Shown piece after piece: positions 15,740 through 23,222 of a DNA stretch of 64,000 nucleotides. Source of the DNA: Streptomyces sp. H39-S7 (GTDB taxonomy: Bacteria; Actinomycetota; Actinomycetes; Streptomycetales; Streptomycetaceae); assembly GCF_027158205.1 (NCBI RefSeq), contig NZ_JAPVLU010000029.1, positions 58,046-122,045 on the forward strand. Reading direction: 5' to 3'. Numbering within the stretch: the stretch's first letter is position 1; each line of letters starts with the position of its first letter. The notes below the pieces were generated by a model that was given only the letters and a program-made list of their open reading frames with translations, was not told the DNA's origin and searched no databases. The position numbers and the translations under genes were made by a program.

Positions 15740-17418
15740 TGGGAGTCGCCCTCGCGCATCGGGATCCGCACGCCGCGCTCGTCGGCGATCTCGTCGGCGC
15801 GGTCGTATCCGGCGTCCACGTGCCGGATGACGCCCATGCCGGGGTCGTTCGTCAGCACCCGGCGGATCTTCTCGCCCGCGAGCTTCGTGCCGTCCGCGAC
15901 CGTGACCTGTCCGGCGTGCAGGGAGCGGCCCATGCCGACGCCGCCGCCGTGGTGGATGGAGACCCAGGACGCGCCGGAGGCGACGTTGACCATGGCGTTG
16001 AGCAGCGGCCAGTCGGCGATGGCGTCGGAACCGTCGAGCATCGCCTCGGTCTCGCGGTACGGCGAGGCCACCGAGCCGCAGTCCAGGTGGTCGCGCCCGA
16101 TGACGACCGGCGCGGCCAGCTCACCGCTGGCGACCATGTCGTTGAAGCGCTCGCCGGCCTTGTCGCGCTCGCCGTAGCCGAGCCAGCAGATGCGGGCGGG
16201 CAGGCCCTGGAAGTGGACCTTGTCCTGCGCCAGCTTGATCCAGCGGTGCAGCGACTCGTTCTCCGGGAACAGGTCCAGGATCGCCTTGTCCGTCTTGTGG
16301 ATGTCCGACGCCTCGCCGGAGAGCGCCGCCCAGCGGAACGGCCCCTTGCCCTCGCAGAACAGCGGACGGATGTAGGCGGGTACGAACCCGGGGAAGTCGA
16401 ACGCCCGCCCGTACCCCGCGAGCTGCGCCTCCCCGCGGATCGAGTTTCCGTAGTCGAAGACCTCGGCGCCGGCGTCCATGAAGCCGACCATGGCCTCGAC
16501 ATGGCGGGCCATCGACTCGCGGGCCCGGATGGTGAAGTCGGCGGGCTTCTCGGCCGCGTACGTGGCCATCTCGTCGAACGGGATACCCACCGGCAGATAG
16601 GCCAGCGGGTCGTGCGCGGAGGTCTGGTCGGTGACGATGTCGATCGGCGCGCCCTCGGCGAGCATCTGCGGCAGCAGCTCCGCCGCGTTGCCGAGCAGCC
16701 CGATCGACAGCGGCTCGCGCCGGTCACGGGCCTCGGTGGCGAGCTGCATCGCGTGCGCCAGGGAGTCGGCCTTGACGTCCAGGTAGCGGTGCTCGATGCG
16801 GCGGGAGATCGCGCGCGGATCGACGTCGATGCAGATCACGACGCCGCCGTTCATGGTGACGGCCAGCGGCTGGGCGCCGCCCATGCCGCCGAGCCCGGCG
16901 GTGAGCGTGATGGTGCCGGCCAGCGTGCCGTCGACCCCCTTACCGATGGAACGCAGCTTGGCGGCGACCGCGGCGAAGGTCTCGTAGGTGCCCTGGAGGA
17001 TTCCCTGGGTGCCGATGTAGATCCACGAGCCGGCCGTCATCTGGCCGTACATGGTCAGGCCCAGCGCCTCAAGCCGCCGGAACTCCTCCCAGTTGGCCCA
17101 GTCGCCGACCAGGTTGGAGTTGGCGATGAGCACCCGGGGCGCCCACTCGTGCGTCTGCATCACGCCGACGGGACGGCCGGACTGGACGAGCATCGTCTCG
17201 TCCTGTTTCAGCGTCCGGAGGGTGCGGATCATGGCGTCGAACGAACGCCAGTCGCGGGCGGCCTTGCCGGTGCCTCCGTAGACGACCAGCTTCTCGGGGT
17301 GCTCGGCGACCTCCGGGTCGAGGTTGTTCTGCAGCATCCGCAGCGCGGCTTCCTGCTGCCATCCCTGAGTGCTCAGTTCCGTACCGCGCGGCGCCCGCAC
17401 GATCCTCGGTCCCGACAT
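15736..17418 (-). CDS. hutU: Urocanate hydratase (urocanase)
   Basis: A 560-residue NAD-dependent urocanase that converts urocanate to imidazolonepropionate. The ATG at 17418 (MSGPRIVRAPRG) is chosen because GGAGG lies about 10 nt upstream; the further in-frame Met at 17457 lacks a site. Visible motifs are LRMLQNNLDPEVAE, VYGGTGKAARDW, the NAD-binding TLTAGLGGMGGAQPLA and the conserved YGNSIRGEAQ. It is the first gene of hutU-M20-hutF-hutI. The histidase gene hutH is not in the window. Upstream lie palindromes (17444-17478) that probably control it. Confidence 0.96.
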   Translation of the reverse strand: MSGPRIVRAPRGTELSTQGWQQEAALRMLQNNLDPEVAEHPEKLVVYGGTGKAARDWRSFDAMIRTLRTLKQDETMLVQSGRPVGVMQTHEWAPRVLIANSNLVGDWANWEEFRRLEALGLTMYGQMTAGSWIYIGTQGILQGTYETFAAVAAKLRSIGKGVDGTLAGTITLTAGLGGMGGAQPLAVTMNGGVVICIDVDPRAISRRIEHRYLDVKADSLAHAMQLATEARDRREPLSIGLLGNAAELLPQMLAEGAPIDIVTDQTSAHDPLAYLPVGIPFDEMATYAAEKPADFTIRARESMARHVEAMVGFMDAGAEVFDYGNSIRGEAQLAGYGRAFDFPGFVPAYIRPLFCEGKGPFRWAALSGEASDIHKTDKAILDLFPENESLHRWIKLAQDKVHFQGLPARICWLGYGERDKAGERFNDMVASGELAAPVVIGRDHLDCGSVASPYRETEAMLDGSDAIADWPLLNAMVNVASGASWVSIHHGGGVGMGRSLHAGQVTVADGTKLAGEKIRRVLTNDPGMGVIRHVDAGYDRADEIADERGVRIPMREGDSQ

Positions 17419-17443
17419 CGGCCCGGCCTCCCTCTGCTCCTCG

Positions 17444-17478
17444 ATGGATCTATCCATTCATATCCTGTCCTGATGAAT
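17444..17478. promoter_or_regulatory. Candidate operator in hutU/decarboxylase divergent promoter
   Basis: Two nested inverted repeats: ATGGAT-CT-ATCCAT (17444-17457) and ATTCAT-N11-ATGAAT (17456-17478). They lie 26-60 bp upstream of the hutU start and 74-108 bp upstream of the decarboxylase start, well placed for a repressor. A related ATGAATCCAT sequence lies just upstream of the RpiR regulator gene at 19918-19933, so that regulator is the first candidate to bind here. Confidence 0.5.
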
Positions 17479-17494
17479 ACATCTAGTCAACAGG

Positions 17495-17545
17495 CTGGGG
17501 GTACCCCGGCCGGAGGCCGGGGGATGGCAATGCCCCCGGCCGGGT
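17495..17545. repeat. Short palindromic intergenic element
   Basis: CCCCGGCC-GGA-GGCCGGGG hairpin at about 17504-17522, followed by a second partner arm CCCCCGGCCGGG at 17533-17544, so alternative hairpins are possible. It ends seven bases before the decarboxylase start and could influence its translation. Family resemblance to 13173-13206 and 21442-21476. Confidence 0.7.
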
Positions 17546-17551
17546 GATGGG

Positions 17552-18895
17552 ATGGCCGGTATGACGTCGGACGCGACAGCACGACGGGGCCACGCGCTGC
17601 GCGCCGCAGTGGATCAGAATCTACTCTCACCGGACATACCAGTCATCGGCCTCCTGGACGTCACCGGCATCCACGAGGCCGTGGCCGCCCTCCAGGAGGC
17701 CTTCGCCCCTCCCGGTGCGACCGTCACCCACACGTTCGCGGTCAAGGCCGCCGCGCTCGTCCCGGTCCTGCGGCTGCTCGCCGGTCTCGGCCTGGGCGCG
17801 GAGGTCGCCAGTCCGGGCGAACTCGCCATCGCCCGCGCCGCGGGCGTGCCGGCCGGCCGCGTCGTCCTGGACTCTCCCGCCAAGACCGTCGCCGAACTGC
17901 GCGAAGCGCTCGCCCTGGGCATCGCCGTGAACGCCGACAACCCGCAGGAACTCACCCGCCTGGACGCACTGGTCGCCGCAGCCCCGACCGCCTCACCCAT
18001 CGGCCTGCGCGTCAATCCGCAGGTCGGCGGCGGCAGCATCGGCGCCATGAGCACCGCGACCGCCACCTCGAAGTTCGGCATCGCGCTGCGCGACGACGGC
18101 GCCGAGGAATGGGTCCTCCGCGCCTACGCCGACCGCCCCTGGCTCAACCGCGTGCACACCCACACCGGCTCCCAGGGCGTACCGCTCGACCTCATGGCGG
18201 CGGGCGTCCGAGCCGCCTACGACCTCGCGGAGCGCGTCAACGCGGCTGCCGGCCGCCGGCAGGTCACCACCCTCGACATCGGCGGCGGCCTCCCCGTCAA
18301 CTTCACCTCCGACGAGGTCACGCCGGCCTTCCACGACTACGCGCGCCTGCTGCGCGCCACGGTCCCCGGCCTCTTCGACGGCCGCTACCGCCTCGTCACC
18401 GAGTTCGGCCGCTCACTGCTGGCCAAGACGGGCACCGTCCTGGCCCGCGTCGAGTACACGAAGTCGGCCGGCGGCCGCCCCATCGCGATCACCCACGCAG
18501 GCGCGCAACTCGCCACCCGCACGGTCTTCGCCCCCGACGCCTGGCCGCTGCGCGTCGAAGCCCTCGACGCCGGGGGCCGCCCCAGGATCGGCGACCCCGT
18601 CGTCCAGGACGTGGCCGGCCCGTGCTGCTTCGCCGGCGACCTCCTGGCCCGGGCCCGCCCCCTCCCCCTCCTTGCGGAGGGCGACCTCATCGCCCTCCTC
18701 GACACCGGCGCGTACTATTTCTCCACCCACTTCGCGTACAACTCGCTACCGCGACCGGCGGTGTACGGCTACCACGCCTCCCCGGACGGGTCGGTGAGGT
18801 TCGCGCTGGTGCGCGCGGCCCAGACGACGGAAGAACTCCTGGCAGAGAGCGGCGCGGCGGAGAGCGAAGCGCTGATGGGGCTCGGGCGGAGCTGA
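17552..18895 (+). CDS. PLP-dependent decarboxylase (DAP/Orn/Arg decarboxylase family 2)
   Basis: A 447-residue fold-type III PLP enzyme. The Schiff-base lysine is Lys65 in HTFAVKA. The glycine-rich phosphate loop is DIGGGLPVNF, EFGRSLLAKTG follows, and the active-site cysteine motif is GPCCFAGDLLAR in place of the usual GPxCDSxD. Start ATG 17552 (MAGMTSDATARRG) or ATG 17561. It resembles diaminopimelate decarboxylases but lacks the lysA context. It is divergent from hutU and convergent with the RpiR regulator, so it may act on an amino acid linked to histidine or glutamate metabolism. Substrate not assigned. Confidence 0.82.
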   Translation: MAGMTSDATARRGHALRAAVDQNLLSPDIPVIGLLDVTGIHEAVAALQEAFAPPGATVTHTFAVKAAALVPVLRLLAGLGLGAEVASPGELAIARAAGVPAGRVVLDSPAKTVAELREALALGIAVNADNPQELTRLDALVAAAPTASPIGLRVNPQVGGGSIGAMSTATATSKFGIALRDDGAEEWVLRAYADRPWLNRVHTHTGSQGVPLDLMAAGVRAAYDLAERVNAAAGRRQVTTLDIGGGLPVNFTSDEVTPAFHDYARLLRATVPGLFDGRYRLVTEFGRSLLAKTGTVLARVEYTKSAGGRPIAITHAGAQLATRTVFAPDAWPLRVEALDAGGRPRIGDPVVQDVAGPCCFAGDLLARARPLPLLAEGDLIALLDTGAYYFSTHFAYNSLPRPAVYGYHASPDGSVRFALVRAAQTTEELLAESGAAESEALMGLGRS

Positions 18896-18996
18896 GGGGG
18901 CGAGCCCGCCGGCCCCCGCGCCGAGCCGTTCCGCCGCGGCGCCGACGGACACGGGCGGCCGATGTCAGCGTCCACCCGCACGAGTGATGGCATCAC

Positions 18997-19881
18997 TCAA
19001 TCGGTGAACAGCCCCCGCGCCGCCGCCCGCGCGTCGAACTCCTCCAGGCGCGCCTGCGCGTCCGGCAGGTGGTCGCACATCGACTCCAGCAGGACGCGTC
19101 CGAGAAGCATCGGCGCGCACGCCGTGTCGAAGGCGAGCCCCGTGCCCACCGCGGCCGGCAGCAGCAGGTCCGAGCAGGCGGCGACCGGGGCGAACGCGCT
19201 GTCGGCCACGGTCACGACCGTCAGTCCGGCCTGCCGCGCGTACGTCAGGGCCTCGACGACCTCACGGGGGTGCCTCGGCAGGGCGAAGCAGAGCAGCGCG
19301 CTCGCCCCGGCCCGGACCGCGCCGTCGACGCGGTCGGCGAACATCGTGCCGCCCTCGTCGAGCAGCCGGACGTCGGGGTGGACCTTCGCGGCGAAGTACG
19401 CGAAGCCGCGCGCCTGCGCGCCGGCCGCGCGCAGACCGAGGACCGGCAGCGGACGGGACGCGGCGAGCACCGCGCCGGCGCGGGCGACGGGCGCGGGGTC
19501 GGCGAGGAGCGCGGCGAGGTGCCGGAGGTTCTCGATCTCGGCGTGCACGGCCTGCTGGTACTCGTTGAACGCGGCGGCCTCGGGGCCGGGCCGGACCGGC
19601 GCGACCTCCCGCAGGTGGCGGCGCAGCGCCGGGTAGCCGTCGAAGCCGAGGGCGACGGCGAAGCGGGTGACGGACGGCTGGCTGACCCCGGCGAGCTCGG
19701 CGACCTCGACGCTGGACAGGAACGGCGCGTCGGCCGACCGGCGCACCAGGCAGTGGGCGATCCGGCGCTGCGTGGGGGTCAGCCGGTGGGACTCGAACAG
19801 CTTCAGCAGCCGCGCCGAGGCGCCCTCGCCGGCGCCCGCGCCCGCCTCCGCGGCGTCGCCCCCGTCCTCCGTCGTACCCAT
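18997..19881 (-). CDS. RpiR-family transcriptional regulator (HTH plus SIS domain)
   Basis: A 294-residue regulator starting at ATG 19881 with GGAGG about 9 nt upstream. The N-terminal HTH_6 domain (about 25-100) includes LSSVEVAELAGVSQPSVTRFAVALGFDGYPALRRHLRE. The C-terminal SIS fold (about 130-280) includes RPLPVLGLRAAGAQARGFAYFAAK and DRVDGAVRAGASALLCFALPRHPREV. Family members sense phosphosugars or small metabolites; some control hut genes in other bacteria. It lies close to hutU and the decarboxylase. Similar ATGAAT-type palindromes upstream of it and of hutU support control of both. Confidence 0.88.
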   Translation of the reverse strand: MGTTEDGGDAAEAGAGAGEGASARLLKLFESHRLTPTQRRIAHCLVRRSADAPFLSSVEVAELAGVSQPSVTRFAVALGFDGYPALRRHLREVAPVRPGPEAAAFNEYQQAVHAEIENLRHLAALLADPAPVARAGAVLAASRPLPVLGLRAAGAQARGFAYFAAKVHPDVRLLDEGGTMFADRVDGAVRAGASALLCFALPRHPREVVEALTYARQAGLTVVTVADSAFAPVAACSDLLLPAAVGTGLAFDTACAPMLLGRVLLESMCDHLPDAQARLEEFDARAAARGLFTD

Positions 19882-19917
19882 CTACGTCCTCCTGGCCCAT
19901 TCAGTCGTCGCTGACTC

Positions 19918-19933
19918 TGCATGAATCCATGCA
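19918..19933. promoter_or_regulatory. Palindrome upstream of RpiR regulator (candidate auto-operator)
   Basis: TGCATGAATCCATGCA, perfect 6-bp arms around AATC, 37 bp upstream of the regulator start. The ATGAATCCAT core resembles parts of the hutU upstream palindromes, which would fit autoregulation. Confidence 0.45.
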
Positions 19934-19990
19934 GCATTGGCAAGGAGTGTCCACCGGACGCACCTGACACCGAACCGGCCACCGAACCGG

Positions 19991-21367
19991 CTACACCGCG
20001 GGCAGCCGCCCCTTCTGCGGCTTGCCCATCGCGTTGCGCGGCAGTTCGTCCAGGAACCGGACCTTGCGCGGCCGCTTGTGCACCGACAGGTGCTGGGCCA
20101 CGAAGTCCATCAGCTCGGCCTCGCCCACCCCGTCCGCGACGACGAAGGCGACGATCTCCTGGCCCAGGTCCTCGTGCGGTGCGCCCACCACCGCCGCCTC
20201 CCGGACCGCGGGGTGGTCGAGCAGCGCGCTCTCCACCTCGCCCGCGCCGATGCGGTAGCCGCCGGACTTGATGAGGTCGGTCGAGGCGCGGCCGACGATC
20301 CGGTGCATGCCGTCCGGCTCCGCCGTCGCCATGTCGCCGGTGCGGAACCACCCGTCGGCGGTGTAGGAGGCGGCGGTGGCCTCCGTACGGCCGAGGTAGC
20401 CGTCGAAGAGCGTGCCGGAACGGATCTGCAGCTCGCCGACGGTGGCGCCGTCGTGCGGGACGGGAGCGCCGTCCTCGTCCACCAGCCGGGTCTCCACACC
20501 CGGCAGCGGCAGCCCGACCGAGCCGGGGCGCCGTTCGCCGGCCGCCCGCGTGCTGAGCGTGATCAGCGTCTCCGTCATGCCGTACCGCTCCACGGGACGC
20601 TGTCCGGTGAGCGCCTCCAGGTCGCGGAAGACGGGTGCGGGCAGCGGGGCGCTGCCCGAGACGAGCAGCCGGGCGCCGGACAGCGCCCGCGCGGCGGCCG
20701 GGTCGCGCACCACGCGCGACCAGACCGTCGGTACGCCGAAGTAGAGGCTGCCGCCGGCCGCCGCGTAGGCCTGCGGGGTCGGCCGTCCGGTGTGCACCAG
20801 CCGGCTGCCGGTGCGCAGCGCGCCGAGGACGCCCAGCACCAGGCCGTGCACGTGGAACAGCGGCAGCCCGTGCACGAGCGTGTCGTCGGCGGTCCACTCC
20901 CAGGCGTCGGCGAGCGCGTCGAGGTCGGCGGCGATCGCGCCGCGCGAGACCACGACGCCCTTGGGCGGGCCGGTCGTGCCCGACGTGTAGAGGATGAGCG
21001 CGGCTTCCTTCGGCGCCGGCTCGGGCCCGCTCCGGTCGGCCCGCTCGGCGAAGTCGACGGGGAGCAGCGCCGCGCCGGAGTCGCCCAGGATGTGGTTCTG
21101 CTCGGCCGGCCCCGCGTCCGGCGGCACCGGGACCACCGGCACGCCGGCCAGCAGGCCGCCCACCACGGCGGCCACCGTCTCCAGCGACGCCGTCGCCCGC
21201 ACCGCGAACGCCGGGGCGCCCGCCACCCGCGCCGCGACCGCGCCCGCCGCGCCGAGCAGTTCCTCGTACGAGCACGAGCGCCCCGCGACGGTCACGGCGT
21301 CGGGCCGGTCCGCGCCGCCGGACGCGGTGAGGGCCGTCAGCAGGGAGGGAACGGTTGGCAGCGGCAC
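19991..21367 (-). CDS. Acyl-CoA synthetase, malonyl-CoA synthetase (MatB)-like
   Basis: A 458-residue ANL-superfamily ligase. The GTG at 21367 is chosen for its AGAGGAG site 7 nt upstream. Motifs are A3 LYTSGTTGPPKGVV, LPLFHVHGLVLGVLGALR, A5 RYGMTETLI, A7-A8 GWFRTGDMATAEPDG and IKSGGYRIGAGEVE, and the catalytic A10 lysine in PRNAMGKPQKG. The stretch LDALADAWEW...LVHGLPLFHVHGLVLG is close to what I recall of S. coelicolor MatB, which makes malonyl-CoA or methylmalonyl-CoA from the free acid, ATP and CoA. A residue-level specificity check was not possible. It stands alone. Confidence 0.85.
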   Translation of the reverse strand: MPLPTVPSLLTALTASGGADRPDAVTVAGRSCSYEELLGAAGAVAARVAGAPAFAVRATASLETVAAVVGGLLAGVPVVPVPPDAGPAEQNHILGDSGAALLPVDFAERADRSGPEPAPKEAALILYTSGTTGPPKGVVVSRGAIAADLDALADAWEWTADDTLVHGLPLFHVHGLVLGVLGALRTGSRLVHTGRPTPQAYAAAGGSLYFGVPTVWSRVVRDPAAARALSGARLLVSGSAPLPAPVFRDLEALTGQRPVERYGMTETLITLSTRAAGERRPGSVGLPLPGVETRLVDEDGAPVPHDGATVGELQIRSGTLFDGYLGRTEATAASYTADGWFRTGDMATAEPDGMHRIVGRASTDLIKSGGYRIGAGEVESALLDHPAVREAAVVGAPHEDLGQEIVAFVVADGVGEAELMDFVAQHLSVHKRPRKVRFLDELPRNAMGKPQKGRLPAV

Positions 21368-21441
21368 GGGTGTGCTCCTCTGAAGGTCTCTGGCCGAGAT
21401 GTCTCTCTCCGAGAGTCTGCCCCGCGGCGCCGTCGGCGGGA

Positions 21442-21476
21442 GGGGGCACCCCCGAGAAGAATCGGGGGTTTCCCCC
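21442..21476. repeat. Short palindromic intergenic element
   Basis: GGGGGCACCCCCGA-gaagaa-TCGGGGGTTTCCCCC: 14- to 15-base arms that pair around GAAGAA with one internal asymmetry. It lies between the divergent MatB-like gene and the small membrane-protein gene, 37 bp before the latter's start. It shares GGGGG-N-ACCCC with the elements at 13173 and 17495. Confidence 0.75.
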
Positions 21477-21512
21477 AGTGCCGCGCGCCGCCGCGCTTTG
21501 TACGGTGGCGTC

Positions 21513-21941
21513 ATGGACGCCCGCGACCCGGAACTCAAGAAGGAACTCGCCGCCACCCTGCAGGCCCGCAAGGACCTCGGTGCGGAGTACGAGTCGGAAC
21601 TGGTCGACTCGTTCATGGAGAAAGTGGACCAGCGCCTCGACAGCCACGTCGAGCAGCGGGTCCGCCGCCAACTGGCCGAGCAGCAGACCTCGTTCGCCCG
21701 CGCCGGGCGCAACCCCGGCCACCCGGAGCCCAACGCGCGCTTCGCTCGCTACGGCTTCGCCGGCTTCACGATGATCGCCGCGATCCCGCTCTCCGCGATC
21801 GGTGTGGTCAACGCGGGGGGCGGCGGTCTGTTCATCACCTGGGCGGGCATCGTGGGCGTGAACGTCGCCCAGTCCCTCGGTCACATCTTCGCGGGGGACC
21901 GCGGCGAGCGCCGCAGGAAGTCCGACAGCGACTGGGACTAG
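21513..21941 (+). CDS. Small membrane protein, integral membrane domain
   Basis: A 142-residue protein from ATG 21513 (MDARDPELKKEL). The N-terminal half is charged and helical with likely coiled coil (about 1-70). Two hydrophobic segments follow at about 78-98 and 102-122, then a short basic and acidic tail. This resembles actinobacterial small membrane proteins with a cytoplasmic helical N-terminus and a hairpin membrane anchor. No catalytic motif. A terminator follows 71 bp downstream. Function unknown. Confidence 0.78.
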   Translation: MDARDPELKKELAATLQARKDLGAEYESELVDSFMEKVDQRLDSHVEQRVRRQLAEQQTSFARAGRNPGHPEPNARFARYGFAGFTMIAAIPLSAIGVVNAGGGGLFITWAGIVGVNVAQSLGHIFAGDRGERRRKSDSDWD

Positions 21942-22339
21942 GACTACGACCAGACGGCCGATCGCAGGAGTCCCGGAGCGGGGAGTCCGGAGCGGGCCGG
22001 AAGAAGGAGGAGCGGGGACCGCCGCACCCCCGGTCGCCCGGGGGGCGGGACGACGGCGGTCCCCGTTTCGGACGCGGGCCGGGTCAGGACCAGACACCGC
22101 GTCCAGGGAGGGTCACCTCAGCCGTCCGGGAGCCGCTCCGGAGTTCCTGGGTGCCACATCCTGTGGTGCCGGGCTTCTCTTCCCGGCGGACACCAATCTG
22201 CCCGACGCGTGTTAAGCGCGTGCTGCGGTCGCATGACGCGGATGTAGCACTTTCGGATCCCCGGATGAACAGCAGGCCACGGGCCCAACGACGTTCCCTC
22301 CGCGGGCTGCTGACACCTGAAGGCCGGCGCGGCGGCGGT
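21942..22339. other. Intergenic region after the small membrane-protein gene
   Basis: This 398-bp gap between convergent genes contains the terminator at 22013-22068. From 22069 to 22339 I see no convincing gene, tRNA or repeat; the only local structure is a weak hairpin around GTGCCACATCCTGTGGTGCC (about 22152-22171). Confidence 0.5.
22013..22068 (+). terminator. Terminator of the small membrane-protein gene
   Basis: Perfect 12-bp stem CGGGGACCGCCG (22013-22024) with CGGCGGTCCCCG (22054-22065), followed by TTT. The 29-nt loop is itself G/C-rich and may fold. Confidence 0.75.
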
Positions 22340-23080
22340 TCAGCGCTGCGCGATGGTGAGGTTCTTGGCGATCTTCTCGGTGAACGCCACGCCGGCGGCG
22401 CCCAGGTCGGCGGACTGGACCGCGTAGAACGTCGTGATCACGCTGTTGCCGACGCGGGTCGCGATCAGGGTGGTGCCGCCCTCCCAGTGGTCCGAGGTGA
22501 GCACGGCCTTGATGGACTGGCCGTTCGATCCCGCTATCGGGCCGCTCTTGACCTTCACCGGGACCGGCGCGCCGCTGTCGGAGTCGGTGAAGTGCGCGCA
22601 GCGGGTGAAGGCCTGCTGGATGCGCGTCATGACGGTCTGCGCGCCGGCGCCGCGGAAGGTGTCGACCTCCTGGCTGAACTCCTCCCGCTTGGGGTTGAGG
22701 AAGTCGCCCTGGGCGAACGCCGCGCTCTCGATCCCGGCGATACGGATCCAGCCGGTCTGCTCCAGTGCCCCGCACGCTCCGGGGGCGCCGTCCTCGGACT
22801 CCGGGGCGAGCTCCAGGCCGCTGTCCCGCGTGGCGTCCGCGTTGGCCCGGTACCCCTTGGGCAGCACGTCGCCCCGCAGCAGGACCGCCCGCAGCTTGTC
22901 CCCGGTGAGCAGCCTGGCCGCCTTGGCGGCGGGGCTCGCGGTGGCGGGCGACGTGGTCGCGGCGGGCTTCGTCGAAACGCTTCCGGCCGCGGAGTCCGTG
23001 CCCGACGAGCAGGCGGCGAGCGCCAGCGGCAGGAGCATCAGGGAGGCAGCGCGGAGCGCGGCGGGGGTGCGGGGGGTCAT
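22340..23080 (-). CDS. Secreted lipoprotein, unknown function
   Basis: A 246-residue lipoprotein from ATG 23080 (MTPRTPAALR). The signal peptide ends in the lipobox LALAAC with Cys24 as the lipidation site, followed by a Ser/Thr/Ala linker (25-55) and a globular domain (about 55-246). That domain includes LLRGDVLPKGYRAN and TRCAHFTDSDSG, with two Cys that may pair. The pattern is that of actinobacterial sensor-domain-like or PknH-extracellular-like lipoproteins, but I would not name a family. It shares its strand with cbs and follows it, separated by a strong terminator. Confidence 0.83.
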   Translation of the reverse strand: MTPRTPAALRAASLMLLPLALAACSSGTDSAAGSVSTKPAATTSPATASPAAKAARLLTGDKLRAVLLRGDVLPKGYRANADATRDSGLELAPESEDGAPGACGALEQTGWIRIAGIESAAFAQGDFLNPKREEFSQEVDTFRGAGAQTVMTRIQQAFTRCAHFTDSDSGAPVPVKVKSGPIAGSNGQSIKAVLTSDHWEGGTTLIATRVGNSVITTFYAVQSADLGAAGVAFTEKIAKNLTIAQR

Positions 23081-23160
23081 GACGGGCCGTTCTGCTGGGC
23101 GGGAGAGGATGCGGGGCCCGGTCCGGAACCAATCGTTCCGCCGGGCGAGCAGAAAATACA

Positions 23161-23193
23161 CGAGGCCCCCTCCCGGTCCGGGAGGGGGCCTCG
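23161..23193. terminator. Strong terminator downstream of cbs
   Basis: 16-bp perfect arms (CGAGGCCCCCTCCCGG at 23161-23176 and its complement at 23178-23193) separated by a single T, so the loop must open from the arm tips. It is 30 bp downstream of the cbs stop. Confidence 0.85.
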
Positions 23194-23222
23194 TCCTCCG
23201 CGCGCTCTCGCGGCTCCGCGGA

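Noticed and set aside
22069..22339. Possible small gene or RNA between the membrane-protein gene and the lipoprotein gene
   Set aside because: No frame with ribosome site and codon bias, and no fold resembling a known RNA family could be recognised.
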